Origin: Algoriphagus sp.
GTDB taxonomy: Bacteria > Bacteroidota > Bacteroidia > Cytophagales > Cyclobacteriaceae
Direction: 5' to 3'
Length of the DNA stretch: 64,000 nucleotides
NCBI RefSeq assembly: GCF_024305035.1
Contig: NZ_JAMWZB010000025.1
Span: forward strand, 18,930 to 82,929
Part shown: one piece after another, positions 42,952-54,890 of the stretch
How the letters are laid out: every line of letters begins with the position of its first letter
Position numbering within the stretch: the stretch's first letter is position 1
Translations under genes and position numbers: made by a program
Notes under the pieces: model-generated
The model's input: only the letters and a program-made list of their open reading frames with translations
Databases searched by the model: none
What the model was told of the DNA's origin: nothing

Positions 42952-44184
42952 ATGAAAAAACATTCATGGAAAAAACCAGCCCTCTATGCCGGGCTAATCC
43001 TGGGCGGGCTGACAGTAGGCTGCCAGCCAATGGAAGAAAGCCCTACTTTGACTGGTCCCCTCCAAGAAGTCGTTAATGCGAAAAATGGAGACATTATCCC
43101 AGGGCAGTACATTGTACGATTGAATCCTAGTCAACTGAATTTTAGAAAAACCAAAGATTATGCGGCCAATCAAGCGGCAATGCGGAAAATTGGTTCAGAA
43201 CTCTTGACTAAATACCGGATTGCTGAAGGCAATTTAGAGCATGTTTACGCCAATGCTATCGAAGGGTTTTCAGTAAGTCTTAGTGATGAAGAATTCAATG
43301 AATTATCCAAAGACCCTGCAGTCCAGTTTATCGAGCCAGATCGAATTGTCGCATTAGCCCCACCTCCAGGAAAAGGTCCTGGAGGTGGGGGAGATGACGG
43401 CGGAGGAAGTGATCCTACTCAAGAAATTCCCTACGGAATTACTCGTGTAAACGGTGGTTCGGCTTACACTGGATCTGCTAAAGCGTATGTGATTGACTCA
43501 GGAATCGACGCCAATCATCCTGACCTGACGGTAGACCCATCTCAGGGATTCAATGCGTTTACCAAGGGAAAAGATTCAGATCTAAGCGCTGATGGCAATG
43601 GTCATGGCACACATGTAGCAGGAACTATTGCCGCTAAAAATAATGATATTGGCGTGATCGGTGTAGCTGCTGGCGCAACAGTCGTTCCGATCAAAGTATT
43701 GGACAGTAGAGGATCAGGCTCTTACTCTGGAGTGATTGCCGGAGTGGACTTTGTCACCGCCAATGCCAACTCTGGAGATGTGGCAAACATGAGCTTAGGT
43801 GGCCCAGCTTCTGATGCCCTTGATACCGCTGTCATAAGTATGGCGAATGCAGGAGTAAAAGTTGCTTTAGCCGCCGGAAATGAAGCTCAAAACGCGAATA
43901 ATTCATCCCCAGCAAGAGCAAACGGTACCAATATCTATACCGTTTCTGCTATTGATGCAAGTGACCGGTTTGCCTCTTTTTCCAATTTCGGTAATCCTCC
44001 CGTGGATTTTGCCGCACCGGGGGTATCGGTCAAGTCAACCGTTCCCGGGGGATACGCCACTTACAGCGGTACCTCGATGGCCTCTCCCCATGTTGCGGGA
44101 ATTCTCCTTACTGGAAATCTCCAGTCTGACGGACTAGCTATTGGAGATCCAGATGGAAACCCAGATCCAATTGCAGTAAAATAA
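42952..44184 (+). CDS. subtilisin-like serine protease (S8, proteinase K-like), lipoprotein
   Basis: 410 residues. A lipoprotein-type signal ends at Cys24 (LTVGCQP). An I9-type propeptide inhibitor follows (about 45-135, GQYIVRLN ... VQFIEPDR), then a Gly/Pro linker (about 140-155). The catalytic domain has Asp182 in YVIDSGID, His218 in GNGHGTHVAG and Ser375 in GTSMASPH, plus the oxyanion Asn in AAGNEAQNAN. The C-terminus after SPHVAG is short compared with family members. It is an extracellular or surface protease, made as an inactive precursor. It is separated from its neighbours by terminators. Confidence 0.95.
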   Translation: MKKHSWKKPALYAGLILGGLTVGCQPMEESPTLTGPLQEVVNAKNGDIIPGQYIVRLNPSQLNFRKTKDYAANQAAMRKIGSELLTKYRIAEGNLEHVYANAIEGFSVSLSDEEFNELSKDPAVQFIEPDRIVALAPPPGKGPGGGGDDGGGSDPTQEIPYGITRVNGGSAYTGSAKAYVIDSGIDANHPDLTVDPSQGFNAFTKGKDSDLSADGNGHGTHVAGTIAAKNNDIGVIGVAAGATVVPIKVLDSRGSGSYSGVIAGVDFVTANANSGDVANMSLGGPASDALDTAVISMANAGVKVALAAGNEAQNANNSSPARANGTNIYTVSAIDASDRFASFSNFGNPPVDFAAPGVSVKSTVPGGYATYSGTSMASPHVAGILLTGNLQSDGLAIGDPDGNPDPIAVK

Positions 44185-44197
44185 ATGGTATTCACAA

Positions 44198-44228
44198 AGC
44201 GGTTCACCGAAGTGAGCCGCTTTTGCTT
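44198..44228 (+). terminator. terminator after subtilase
   Basis: AAAGCGGTTCACC and TGAGCCGCTTTT form a hairpin with a GAAG loop and a single mismatch, ending in a T-rich stretch. Confidence 0.75.
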
Positions 44229-44294
44229 TATTATCAAATCGTTAACTTTTTGATATTCTTCCCTAAGAAAGGACCGCTTTATTACTTTTGAAAA

Positions 44295-44507
44295 ATGGAG
44301 GCGGTAGCAAGCTTTATATTGATTTTATTGGTTTATTTTCTGGGAACACTTGCCATCGTGCAGGAGGTGATCAAGCCAAAAAGCGAGTTAGTCGTCATGA
44401 ATGGCGGTAAAGTTAAACAATGGGTCACTAACTACGGTAAGATCATCCTATTAAGTCTAGGTCTTTCTATGGCTACTACCACCTTGGCTTACATACTTTT
44501 TATCTGA
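44295..44507 (+). CDS. small two-helix membrane protein
   Basis: 70 residues with two membrane helices (about 4-23 and 50-69) joined by a basic loop (VIKPKSELVVMNGGKVKQW). Unrecognised. The sequence TACTTTTG at 44283-44290 matches the -7 box but sits only 4 nt from the ATG, so the message may be leaderless or another promoter is used. Confidence 0.6.
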   Translation: MEAVASFILILLVYFLGTLAIVQEVIKPKSELVVMNGGKVKQWVTNYGKIILLSLGLSMATTTLAYILFI

Positions 44508-44527
44508 ACCTATTAGATCTGTATCAC

Positions 44528-44551
44528 AAAAAAAACCGACCAAAGGCCGGT
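44528..44551 (-). terminator. terminator of the cca/TPR operon
   Basis: On the minus strand ACCGGCC and GGTCGGT pair around TTT, followed by eight Ts, 23 nt after the stop of the TPR gene. Confidence 0.85.
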
Positions 44552-44573
44552 TTCAACTACGATTAGTTTATTC

Positions 44574-45281
44574 TTACTGCGTTTTTTGAAGATTTTCTTT
44601 GGCCATTTCAAAAGCAGGGTCTAATTGAATCGCTTCCTCAAAAGCAACTTTTGCATCCTCTTTTGAGCCTTGCTCCAAATAAATCATTCCTTTCAGGTTC
44701 AAGGCTGCGGCCTTCATTAATACCTCTTGGGTTTCGGTCTGGCTCTTTGGGAATCCGATTTTTTCATCCGTCTTTGCTTCGCTTATGAGCAAATTGACCG
44801 AATTCATCGCCTCTTCAAACCGCTTCAGTGAGTATTGTAAAAAACCACTCTTATATAAACTAAAATTATCTCCAGTCAATAAATAAAGCGATTCGAAATG
44901 AGGAAGAGCCCGATCCAAGGCACCCACTTGTTCCAGAGAATAAGCCGCAATTTCCAGTGCACCAATACTCTTATCATTAACTTCCAGGATATCTAAAGCG
45001 ACTAGGGCCGCAGAGGTCGATTCTCCCATTTCAAAATAAAGACTACCCAAGGCTTCTTGAAACCTTAAATTCTCTGGATTTCGGATGATCAAGTTATACA
45101 ATTTCGTTTTCGCCATAGCCGGATCATTGTAGCGCATCGCCAGCTGATAAGCTGCTTGATCTTCAATATTCAGTATCCGCTTTGTTTTTGCATCCAGTTT
45201 TGGAATCGAATCATTAGATTCTTGTCCATAACTGAGGTGCACACTCAATGCTATGGCTAAAAAGGAGACTATTCTTTTCAT
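44574..45281 (-). CDS. exported TPR-repeat protein
   Basis: 235 residues starting at MKRIVSFLAIALSVHLSYG (45281), a signal peptide. The mature part is a string of helix pairs of the tetratricopeptide type, best seen in ALNLKGMIYLEQGSKEDAKVAFEEAIQLDP near the end, with others such as LRFQEALGSLYFEMGESTSA. Periplasmic protein-protein interaction is likely, but the partner is unknown. It starts 31 nt after the cca gene and ends in a strong terminator. Confidence 0.88.
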   Translation of the reverse strand: MKRIVSFLAIALSVHLSYGQESNDSIPKLDAKTKRILNIEDQAAYQLAMRYNDPAMAKTKLYNLIIRNPENLRFQEALGSLYFEMGESTSAALVALDILEVNDKSIGALEIAAYSLEQVGALDRALPHFESLYLLTGDNFSLYKSGFLQYSLKRFEEAMNSVNLLISEAKTDEKIGFPKSQTETQEVLMKAAALNLKGMIYLEQGSKEDAKVAFEEAIQLDPAFEMAKENLQKTQ

Positions 45282-45312
45282 ATTCAATAGTTGTTTTTTG
45301 TTTTTATTAATC

Positions 45313-46728
45313 TTAGGAATTAACCAGTCCTTTTGCTTTGGCCAATTGAAGCATCAATCGCCGGGCTTCTTCGGGATTATTCTGAATTTTGCCTTCCAAT
45401 ATAGCTTCTTTTATTTCTTCTTTTATTTCCCCTACGATTTTTGAGGGTTCCAAGCCTAAGGCTTCCATTATTTCTTCTCCACTGATGGGAGGTTGAAAAT
45501 TCCGAACATGATCTTTTTCTTCGACTTCTCGCAGTTTTTGTTCTACTTTGTCAAAGTTCTCCAAAAACCGCTTTACTTTTTTATCGTTTTTGGAGGTGAT
45601 ATCTGCTCGGCAAAGCTTCATTAAATCATCAATATCATCCCCTGCATCAAAGAGCAATCGTCTCAAAGCCGAATCAGTAACTTCATCTTTAACCAAGGGA
45701 ATCGGACGAAGGTGAAGTCTAACCAGCTTTTGAACGTACCGCATGCGTTCATCCATCGGCAGTTTTAAGCGCTTAAAAATGGCAGGTGTCATTCGGGCCC
45801 CTTTATCCTCATGCCCATGAAAAGTCCAGCCCACTTTAGCATTGAACCGTTTGGTTGCCGGTTTGGCAATATCATGCATAATGGCTGCCCACCTTAACCA
45901 AAGATTATCCGTAACCTGGCTCACATTGTCCAAAACTTGAAGTGTATGGTAAAAATTATCCTTATGCGATTTATCATCCACCGAATCGACCCCCTGAAGT
46001 TCAACCATTTCAGGGAAAAATTCATGCAAAAGTTTTCCCGCAAAGAGTAATTTAAAACCATAGGAAGGCTTTTTGGTCAGAATAATTTTATTCAACTCTA
46101 CGATGATTCGCTCGGCAGAAACAATCCGTAGCCGGTGGGCATACTGAGCGAGTGCAAAGAAGGTATCCGGATCAATGTCAAATTCTAACTGACTGGCAAA
46201 TCGTACAGCTCTCATCATCCGAAGCGGATCATCGGAAAATGTTACTTCTGGATTGAGCGGTGTTTTTATGATTTTTTTTTGAAGATCTCCCATTCCGTTA
46301 AAGGGATCCAAAAGTTCCCCATAATTTTCCGAATTGAGGGAAATGGCCATCGAGTTGATGGTGAAATCTCTCCGCTCCAAATCTTCCAATAAGCTTCCGT
46401 CTTCTACGATAGGTTTCCGACTTTCGCTCCGATAAGATTCCTTCCTGGCCCCAACAAATTCCAGTTCGCTCTCTCCAACTTTAAGCATAGCCGTTCCAAA
46501 ATTTTTGAAAACCGAAAGAGGAACATGGTAATCAAACTGCCGGACTACCTCTTCAGCAAGGGCAATTCCACTACCTACACAAGTAAAATCAAGATCTTTA
46601 CTGGGACGTCCCAAAACTAAATCACGGACAAAACCTCCTACGACAAAGGTTTCCAGGTTAAGCTTTTTCGCAGCCGAAGCTACTTTTTCAAACAATTCGT
46701 TTTGTTCTAATTCTTTTTTAAAATTCAT
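45313..46728 (-). CDS. cca: CCA tRNA nucleotidyltransferase with HD domain
   Basis: Adds or repairs the 3-prime CCA end of tRNAs. The polymerase motif [22 protein letters not shown] (about 32-53) holds the catalytic Asp pair (DLD), with the conserved [10 protein letters not shown] and RRD-type block at about 138-148 and the ERI motif region near 204. The C-terminal half carries an HD domain ([12 protein letters not shown], about 288-299), giving likely phosphohydrolase activity. It is 471 residues. It overlaps the upstream gene by 4 nt. Confidence 0.95.
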   Translation of the reverse strand: MNFKKELEQNELFEKVASAAKKLNLETFVVGGFVRDLVLGRPSKDLDFTCVGSGIALAEEVVRQFDYHVPLSVFKNFGTAMLKVGESELEFVGARKESYRSESRKPIVEDGSLLEDLERRDFTINSMAISLNSENYGELLDPFNGMGDLQKKIIKTPLNPEVTFSDDPLRMMRAVRFASQLEFDIDPDTFFALAQYAHRLRIVSAERIIVELNKIILTKKPSYGFKLLFAGKLLHEFFPEMVELQGVDSVDDKSHKDNFYHTLQVLDNVSQVTDNLWLRWAAIMHDIAKPATKRFNAKVGWTFHGHEDKGARMTPAIFKRLKLPMDERMRYVQKLVRLHLRPIPLVKDEVTDSALRRLLFDAGDDIDDLMKLCRADITSKNDKKVKRFLENFDKVEQKLREVEEKDHVRNFQPPISGEEIMEALGLEPSKIVGEIKEEIKEAILEGKIQNNPEEARRLMLQLAKAKGLVNS

Positions 46729-47195
46729 CCTTTGATGATTTTCACGTCGCCCTCGGCACCAAGGTATAGCTCTTTAACATTTGGCCCAAAGAGCGGAAAA
46801 TAATTTTTTACTTCTACATCGGGTTTGGCTTTGGAGTCAAGCTGGGCAAGCACAGGTTGAGAAAGTTGAAACAACAATTTATTCCAATCGGGATCACGAA
46901 TGAGCGAAAATCGAATCAAACCATCTTTTTTTAAATCCACAGGAACTTGAGAGTTAGCAGGGCTAGAATAAATCGTTGGTTTGGATGCATATTCTACAAT
47001 ATCTAATGAAACCTCTGAAAATTGCGCAGAGATAATTCTAATCTGGAACAAATCAAAAAGCAAATACACCCAATCTTGACCCATTGAAACCTCCCAGTCC
47101 TCTGGCTTAATGAGGGTTACAGGTTTTCCGTTCCCTTCACGAATAGTAAGCCCCCCCTGATCTCGAAATAATTTCACTAGTGCAACCTGATCCAC
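46725..47195 (-). CDS. hypothetical protein in the cca operon
   Basis: 156-residue soluble protein starting at a GTG codon ([15 protein letters not shown]). I do not recognise it with confidence. It is rich in beta-strand ([28 protein letters not shown]) and lacks signal or membrane segments. The 4-nt overlap with cca shows cotranscription and translational coupling. A relation to tRNA metabolism is possible only from that context. Confidence 0.75.
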   Translation of the reverse strand: MDQVALVKLFRDQGGLTIREGNGKPVTLIKPEDWEVSMGQDWVYLLFDLFQIRIISAQFSEVSLDIVEYASKPTIYSSPANSQVPVDLKKDGLIRFSLIRDPDWNKLLFQLSQPVLAQLDSKAKPDVEVKNYFPLFGPNVKELYLGAEGDVKIIKG

Positions 47196-47819
47196 CGTCC
47201 TGTAATTTTTTTACAAAAATAATCAGAATATTGAGAGCTAGGTAAAAACAAAAAATCAATACCGACAAAAGTTATGGTATAGGGCAGTGAATTTATACAG
47301 ATCAACTTTGAAATTCATCTAAGTACTCCGGAATAGACCATCCAACCCAAGTCCTGAATGGATCTACAACCACTACCAACAAAGAAAATTCGGAGACATT
47401 TCCACTTTGCTTTTATCAATAAACGAAACTACTCGGTAATGAAACGCATTCATCCAGTCCTACCCTGTTCCAATCCAGGCAACTAGTCAGGAGAATGCCC
47501 AAAAAACAAAAAAAAATCAAAAAACCTTGTCTATCAGTTATTTATAATTAAAAAAGTACCAAGAAATTCGTCAATAGGAAATAAAAATCCAAAAACACAA
47601 GCGTATTGGGCTAGTACAAGATCTGAAACAAGTCGACATCTGAAACCTTTTTCAGTTCCGTTCTCCTCAATTTCTTTACCTTAGATTAAAAAAATAGATG
47701 ATACTCCTACCCTTACCCAGAAAACCAAATTCTTACTTTAATTCTAAATCTGAGCTCCTAAGAAAAACAAAAAAAAAGGGGGACTAGGTCCCCCTTTTGT
47801 ATTTATCAATAACCATTGT
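47196..47819. other. AT-rich intergenic region
   Basis: 624 nt with poly-A and poly-T tracts and no gene I can support on either strand. Its right end holds the terminator of the HTH gene (47768-47798). Confidence 0.4.
47768..47798 (-). terminator. rho-independent terminator of the HTH gene
   Basis: GGGGGAC (47778-47784) and GTCCCCC (47788-47794) with a TAG loop, flanked by A-run and T-run, so it works on both strands. On the minus strand it lies just after the HTH gene stop. Confidence 0.85.
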
Positions 47820-48221
47820 TTATCCTCTTAGCCAATTAATAAAAGTCTGATACCCTACGCCAATTTCACGTGAAAAGGCTGCTTTAGACTTTTTACCTGC
47901 AGCTTCTACTTTCTTCCATTCTTCTAAGATTTTAGATTTTTCAGCATCCGAAAAAGTTCTTCTTTTAGACGTTTTTCCGGTTGAACTCCCGTTAATCAAT
48001 CCGATCAATTCATTAAAATCATTCATAAAACGACCATCAGTCACATACAATCCAGCAGATTCCAATTTCTTGATTACATCATCCTTTGGATTAACCGGTG
48101 TAACAGGAATACCTCGAGTGGCAGCTTCATGAAGGTCAATTCTTTTGCCTTCAGAAGTTACATAAATAAAGCCTTCATTCTTTTTCAGATCGGCAATTGC
48201 TTCTTTAATTAGTTCTCTCAT
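47820..48221 (-). CDS. orphan helix-turn-helix protein, transposase-HTH-like C-terminus
   Basis: 133 residues. The N-terminal 80 residues are unrecognised (RKNEG-type helix, then DLHEAATRGIPVTPVNPKDD). The C-terminal part RRTFSDAEKSKILEEWKKVEAAG and SKAAFSREIGVGYQTFINWLRG has the spacing of HTH domains in IS3-like transposase OrfA, with a basic linker (TSKRRT). No transposase catalytic gene is nearby, so it may be a domesticated DNA-binding protein. It stands alone in an AT-rich stretch and its gene carries the palindrome described at 47864. DNA-binding is inferred. Confidence 0.75.
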   Translation of the reverse strand: MRELIKEAIADLKKNEGFIYVTSEGKRIDLHEAATRGIPVTPVNPKDDVIKKLESAGLYVTDGRFMNDFNELIGLINGSSTGKTSKRRTFSDAEKSKILEEWKKVEAAGKKSKAAFSREIGVGYQTFINWLRG

Positions 48222-50455
<2,234 letters not shown>

Positions 50456-50487
50456 AACCAACCCAATATCGGGCATATCTATTACCT

Positions 50488-52287
50488 ATGGACAAAAATC
50501 AAGCGACAGGTCTGATCCTCTTTGCCGCGGTTATTCTGGTCTACTCCATTTTTTTTGCGAGTACTCCTGAAATCCCTCCAGTAGAGACGGAAACCACCAC
50601 TGAAACAACCGCAGGAGAAACCCTGCAGCCAGTAGCTCCCACTGAACCTATTGCTCAAAATGACAGTACACTCGATGCAGATCGAGTGGCTAAATATGGT
50701 GCTTTAGCCCCACTGACTCTTGGAGAAGAGGAGCTGTTTACCCTCGAAAACGAACAGATTGAAATTGCCATATCAAACCAGGGTGGGCTAATTGAAGAAG
50801 TCATTCTCAAAGCATACAAAAGCCGGGATGGAGGACCTTTGGTTCTATTTGACCAGGAAACTTCCGGAATGAATTTGATTCTCCCCGGTACCCAAGAACC
50901 TATCCACTTAAAAGACCTCTATTTCAAAGCCAAAGCCACCTCCTCGGAAAGTGAAGAGGGAAAAAAGGTCTCTAACCTTACGCTACAGGCAAGCACAGAA
51001 AGCGGATCGATTACCCAGACATTCAGTCTTGCCGAAGACAGTTATGAAGTCCACCGAACGCTCAAAATAGAAGGCTTTCAAACTATTTTCACAGGAAGTG
51101 AAGTCACTTTTAATTGGGAAGATCAAATTCGTGCTCATGAACGTGACTTGGCAGAATCCCGTCGACAAACGCAACTAAATTATTATACTAGTGAGGGAGC
51201 CTTTGACAATCTAGGCGTAGGAGATGATTCGGAATCTGAGAATATCGAAGCTCCGGTCAAATGGATTGGTTTTAGTCAGCGTTTTTTTACTGCAGCGATT
51301 ATTACCGAGCAGGAATTCAGAAATGTAAGTATTTCCCAAAGTACTCCTTCGGATAGCTCATTTGTTCGAAATATGCAGACTAGCCTGGCTATTCCCATGG
51401 AAAACGGGGAACTGGCCTATAGTCACTATTTCGGTCCGGATAAGTACAAAGTTCTAAAAAATGTAACCGAAGGATTTGAGGAGAATGTAGACATGGGCTA
51501 CTTTTTTGTCAGCTGGGTAAATAAATACATCATTGTAAATCTCTTTGAATTTTTGGAGAAATTCTTCAATAATTATGGGGTAATCATCATCTTGATTGTA
51601 TTCCTGATCAAACTGGCTTTATTCCCTTTGACCTACAAATCTTACATTGGAATGGCCAAGATGAGGGTCATCAAGCCAGAAATAGACGAACTCAAAGAGC
51701 AATACGGAGACGATCCGACAAAAATGCAGCAAGAGCAAATGAAGCTCTTCTCCAAGTTAGGGGTGAGTCCGATTTCTGGCTGTTTGCCCCTTTTGCTTCA
51801 GATGCCGTTTTTGTTTGCCATGTTCTTTTTCTTTCCCAATGCGATCGAACTGAGACAAGAATCCTTCCTTTGGGCTAAGGATCTCTCCACCTATGATGAG
51901 TTTATTAAACTGCCCTTTACCATCCCCTTTTATGGCTCTCACGTCAGTTTGTTTACTTTGCTGATGACCATATCCCAGATCGTTTACACACATTTCAATA
52001 ATCAGCTAACTACTGCGGCTGGGCCGATGAAAAATCTAGGCTATATTATGCCGGTAATGTTTATGTTTATCCTAAACTCCTATCCTGCGGGATTGAGTTT
52101 CTATTACTTTGTTTCCAATGTGGTCACCTTTGGACAGCAAGCTTTGATTAAACTTTTTGTGGATGATGAAAAAATCCGTAAAAAAGTAGAGGAAAACAAA
52201 GTCAAAAACGCAACCAAGAAAAAGTCTAAATTTCAACAGCGACTCGAAGATGCAATGAAAGCAGCCGAGGCCAATAAAAAGAAATAA
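50488..52287 (+). CDS. yidC: membrane protein insertase YidC
   Basis: Inserts and folds membrane proteins together with or without SecYEG. 599 residues: membrane helix (about 5-22), large periplasmic domain (about 60-340), and the conserved C-terminal core with helices such as YGVIIILIVFLIKLALFPLTYKSY and the motif LLLQMPFLFAMFFFFPNA, ending in a Lys-rich tail. The layout is that of Gram-negative Bacteroidota YidC. A terminator follows. Confidence 0.97.
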   Translation: MDKNQATGLILFAAVILVYSIFFASTPEIPPVETETTTETTAGETLQPVAPTEPIAQNDSTLDADRVAKYGALAPLTLGEEELFTLENEQIEIAISNQGGLIEEVILKAYKSRDGGPLVLFDQETSGMNLILPGTQEPIHLKDLYFKAKATSSESEEGKKVSNLTLQASTESGSITQTFSLAEDSYEVHRTLKIEGFQTIFTGSEVTFNWEDQIRAHERDLAESRRQTQLNYYTSEGAFDNLGVGDDSESENIEAPVKWIGFSQRFFTAAIITEQEFRNVSISQSTPSDSSFVRNMQTSLAIPMENGELAYSHYFGPDKYKVLKNVTEGFEENVDMGYFFVSWVNKYIIVNLFEFLEKFFNNYGVIIILIVFLIKLALFPLTYKSYIGMAKMRVIKPEIDELKEQYGDDPTKMQQEQMKLFSKLGVSPISGCLPLLLQMPFLFAMFFFFPNAIELRQESFLWAKDLSTYDEFIKLPFTIPFYGSHVSLFTLLMTISQIVYTHFNNQLTTAAGPMKNLGYIMPVMFMFILNSYPAGLSFYYFVSNVVTFGQQALIKLFVDDEKIRKKVEENKVKNATKKKSKFQQRLEDAMKAAEANKKK

Positions 52288-52583
52288 TCAGCAAGTCGGG
52301 GTAAAATCAACCCCGACTTTTTTTGGCCTAGTCAACAGACTCAACCCTCAGGGTTGACATCAAACTGTTAAAGTTTATCAAAATTTTAGGTGACAAATTT
52401 CGTTATGCTGAAGCTTCTTTTTTTTTGGTTTTGTAGTCATTCATTCGATTGGCTATCGTTTATTCAAAAGTTCCCGTAGCTTTTGATATGCTGTATCTGG
52501 AAGCTATTCTGAAAAAAAGCCAAAAACAGAACCGATAAAGAATGGATTTTGCTTAATATTGAGATCAAATTTTAAACCGAACC
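52288..52583. other. intergenic region between yidC and parA
   Basis: 296 nt holding the yidC terminator and then AT-rich sequence that must contain the parA promoter. I see no clear TTTG/TAnnTTTG pair; TTAATATTG near 52553 is a partial -7 match. Confidence 0.4.
52293..52325 (+). terminator. rho-independent terminator after yidC
   Basis: AAGTCGGGG (52293-52301) and CCCCGACTT (52311-52319) form a 9-bp stem, followed by TTTTTTT. Confidence 0.88.
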
Positions 52584-53366
52584 ATGGGAAAAGTCATTGC
52601 CATAGCTAATCAAAAAGGTGGAGTTGGGAAAACGACCTCGGCTATGAATTTAGCGGCGAGTTTAGCTATCCTGGAATACAAAACGCTGGTTATCGACGCA
52701 GATCCACAAGCGAATACGACTTCTGGTCTCGGACAGAACCCCAAATCGATCAGCACCAGTATTTACGAATGCATGGTAGATGGGAATGAAGTAAAAGACA
52801 TTGTCCTAAAAACCGAAATCGAAAATCTAGACCTTGTCCCCTCTCACATAGACCTGGTAGGTGCTGAGGTGGAGATGATCAATATGGAAAACAGGGAGGA
52901 AAAAATGAAGGAGGTCATAGCTCCATTACGGGAGGAATATGATTTCATCATTATCGACTGCTCCCCTTCCCTAGGCTTGATTACCATCAATGCATTAACG
53001 GCAGCAAATTCAGTCATCATTCCAGTTCAATGTGAATATTTCGCACTGGAAGGACTCGGGAAATTGCTCAATACAATCAAAATTATTCAAACCCGTCTCA
53101 ATCCTGATTTAGAGATTGAGGGGATTCTACTCACCATGTACGATGTTCGACTGAGACTATCCAATCAAGTGGTAGAGGAAGTCCGACTTCATTTTAAAAA
53201 CATGGTTTTCGAAACCATTATTCCCAGAAATGTCCGACTTAGTGAAGCTCCAAGCTTTGGTATGCCTGCTATTGCTTTTGATGCGGACGGAAAAGGAGCG
53301 GTGGCATATTTAAATCTGGCCAGCGAAATCGCATTAAAGAATGGCCTCCAAAAAGTGACTAGTTAA
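52584..53366 (+). CDS. parA: chromosome partitioning ATPase ParA (Soj)
   Basis: 260-residue deviant Walker ATPase that moves ParB-parS complexes. [18 protein letters not shown] (P-loop), DADPQANTT and [14 protein letters not shown] are diagnostic. No N-terminal HTH, so it is the chromosomal type. It is 2 nt from parB. Confidence 0.97.
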   Translation: MGKVIAIANQKGGVGKTTSAMNLAASLAILEYKTLVIDADPQANTTSGLGQNPKSISTSIYECMVDGNEVKDIVLKTEIENLDLVPSHIDLVGAEVEMINMENREEKMKEVIAPLREEYDFIIIDCSPSLGLITINALTAANSVIIPVQCEYFALEGLGKLLNTIKIIQTRLNPDLEIEGILLTMYDVRLRLSNQVVEEVRLHFKNMVFETIIPRNVRLSEAPSFGMPAIAFDADGKGAVAYLNLASEIALKNGLQKVTS

Positions 53367-53368
53367 CT

Positions 53369-54280
53369 ATGGCTGATCAGAAATCCAATCGAAAAAAAAC
53401 AGCGCTAGGCCGAGGACTCGGGGCGTTACTGGAAGACAGTCCAGCCAAAAACAAATCTGAGGAAATTTTACCAGAAGTGGTCAAAACGGGGATTTTTGAA
53501 ATTCAATTGGGAGAAATTCAAGTCAATCCATTTCAACCTAGGACCCATTTTGACAAAGAGGCCCTTGAGGAACTCGCCGAATCCATTCGCGTGCAGGGAA
53601 TTATTCAACCCATCACAGTGCGTCGATTGGACCAAAACGAGTATCAGCTCATCTCCGGTGAGCGAAGATTTCAAGCCTCCAAATTGGCAGGATTAGAAAA
53701 AATTCCAGCCTATATCCGTACTGCCAATGACCAGCAAATGCTGGAAATGGCACTGATCGAAAATATCCAGCGAGAAAATCTAAATGCGCTGGAAATTGCC
53801 CATTCCTATCAGCGGCTTTTAGCTGAGTGTGATCTCAAACAAGAAGAATTAGGAGATCGAGTGGGTAAAAATCGGACTACGGTAAACAATTACCTGCGCC
53901 TGTTAAAACTTCCCCCAAGCATTCAAGCTGCTATCCGTGATCAACGATTATCCATGGGGCATGCTCGGGCATTGATTAATATCGAAGATGTCGATAAACA
54001 GTTAGCCATCTTCAAAAAAGCTGTAGAGGAAGAGCTCAGCGTTAGAAAAGTAGAGGCTTTGGTCAAGGCATTAAACGAAGCAAAAGGACCAAAAGAAGAA
54101 AAGCCCAATCTTGATCCAGTGAGAAAATATGAGCTAACTAAAATTCAGCAACGTTTGGCCTCTCATTTTGGAACTAAGGTGGCTCTTCAAGCCAATGATA
54201 AAAATAAAGGCGAAATTAAAATTCCATTCACTTCAACTTCGGATCTGAACCGGATTTTGGAAATTTTGGATATCATTTGA
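53369..54280 (+). CDS. parB: chromosome partitioning protein ParB (Spo0J)
   Basis: 303-residue CTPase that binds parS sites and spreads along DNA. GRGLGALL at the N-terminus, the CTP-binding ISGERRFQASKLAG, the HTH region DRVGKNRTTVNNYLRLLKLP and the C-terminal dimer domain are visible. A near-match to parS is present 5 kb upstream (47864). Confidence 0.97.
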   Translation: MADQKSNRKKTALGRGLGALLEDSPAKNKSEEILPEVVKTGIFEIQLGEIQVNPFQPRTHFDKEALEELAESIRVQGIIQPITVRRLDQNEYQLISGERRFQASKLAGLEKIPAYIRTANDQQMLEMALIENIQRENLNALEIAHSYQRLLAECDLKQEELGDRVGKNRTTVNNYLRLLKLPPSIQAAIRDQRLSMGHARALINIEDVDKQLAIFKKAVEEELSVRKVEALVKALNEAKGPKEEKPNLDPVRKYELTKIQQRLASHFGTKVALQANDKNKGEIKIPFTSTSDLNRILEILDII

Positions 54281-54285
54281 ATTAG

Positions 54286-54888
54286 GTGAAACAACCCGAA
54301 CGACGATATTGCAACTTGTTCAAAGCCCCATGGATTCTCCTGGGACTTTTGCTTTTTGGCATGCTTATCACTCCGCTCACTGGCCTTTCACAGGAAGTCG
54401 AAGAACATAACACTTTGGAAGAATCAAATCCTGATTCGATCCAATACCTTCCTAAAAACCCGAAAAAAGCGACTCTACTTTCAGCAATTTTACCTGGTGC
54501 CGGGCAAGTATACAACGGCAAAGCCTGGAAAGTCCCCATCATTTATGCTGGGTTTATGACTGACATTTATTTTATCCAATTTAATAATCGACGCTATCAG
54601 GTTTTCAGAGATGCGCTAAGGGCTGCCGATAATGATGAACCCACCATTTTCCCTAATCTGAACCGGGAGGCTTTAGTTAGAAATGTGGATTATTGGCGAA
54701 GAAATCGGGATCTGACCATTTTGCTTCTTGCGGTGATCTATGGACTCAACCTCATCGATGCCAATGTGGATGCACACTTATCCGGATTTGATATTTCCGA
54801 TGACTTGGCTTTGGTCATCGAGCCCAAACATGAAATGATAATGGCCCAAACCCAACAAGTGGGGCTTTCTTTAAAATTGAAATTTTAA
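54286..54888 (+). CDS. DUF5683 family protein
   Basis: 200 residues from a GTG start 5 nt after parB. It has a hydrophobic signal or anchor (WILLGLLLFGMLITPLTGLS), then AILPGAGQVYNGKAWKVPIIYAGFM, the hallmark of DUF5683, and a second membrane segment (LTILLLAVIYGLNLIDANVDAHLSGF). A small membrane protein of unknown function, found in the same place after parB in many Bacteroidota. It precedes dapB by 2 nt. Confidence 0.9.
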   Translation: MKQPERRYCNLFKAPWILLGLLLFGMLITPLTGLSQEVEEHNTLEESNPDSIQYLPKNPKKATLLSAILPGAGQVYNGKAWKVPIIYAGFMTDIYFIQFNNRRYQVFRDALRAADNDEPTIFPNLNREALVRNVDYWRRNRDLTILLLAVIYGLNLIDANVDAHLSGFDISDDLALVIEPKHEMIMAQTQQVGLSLKLKF

Positions 54889-54890
54889 CT

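Noticed and set aside
52298..52308. GGGGTAAAATC resembling the HTCS half-site
   Set aside because: It is part of the yidC terminator hairpin and has no second half 21 bp away.
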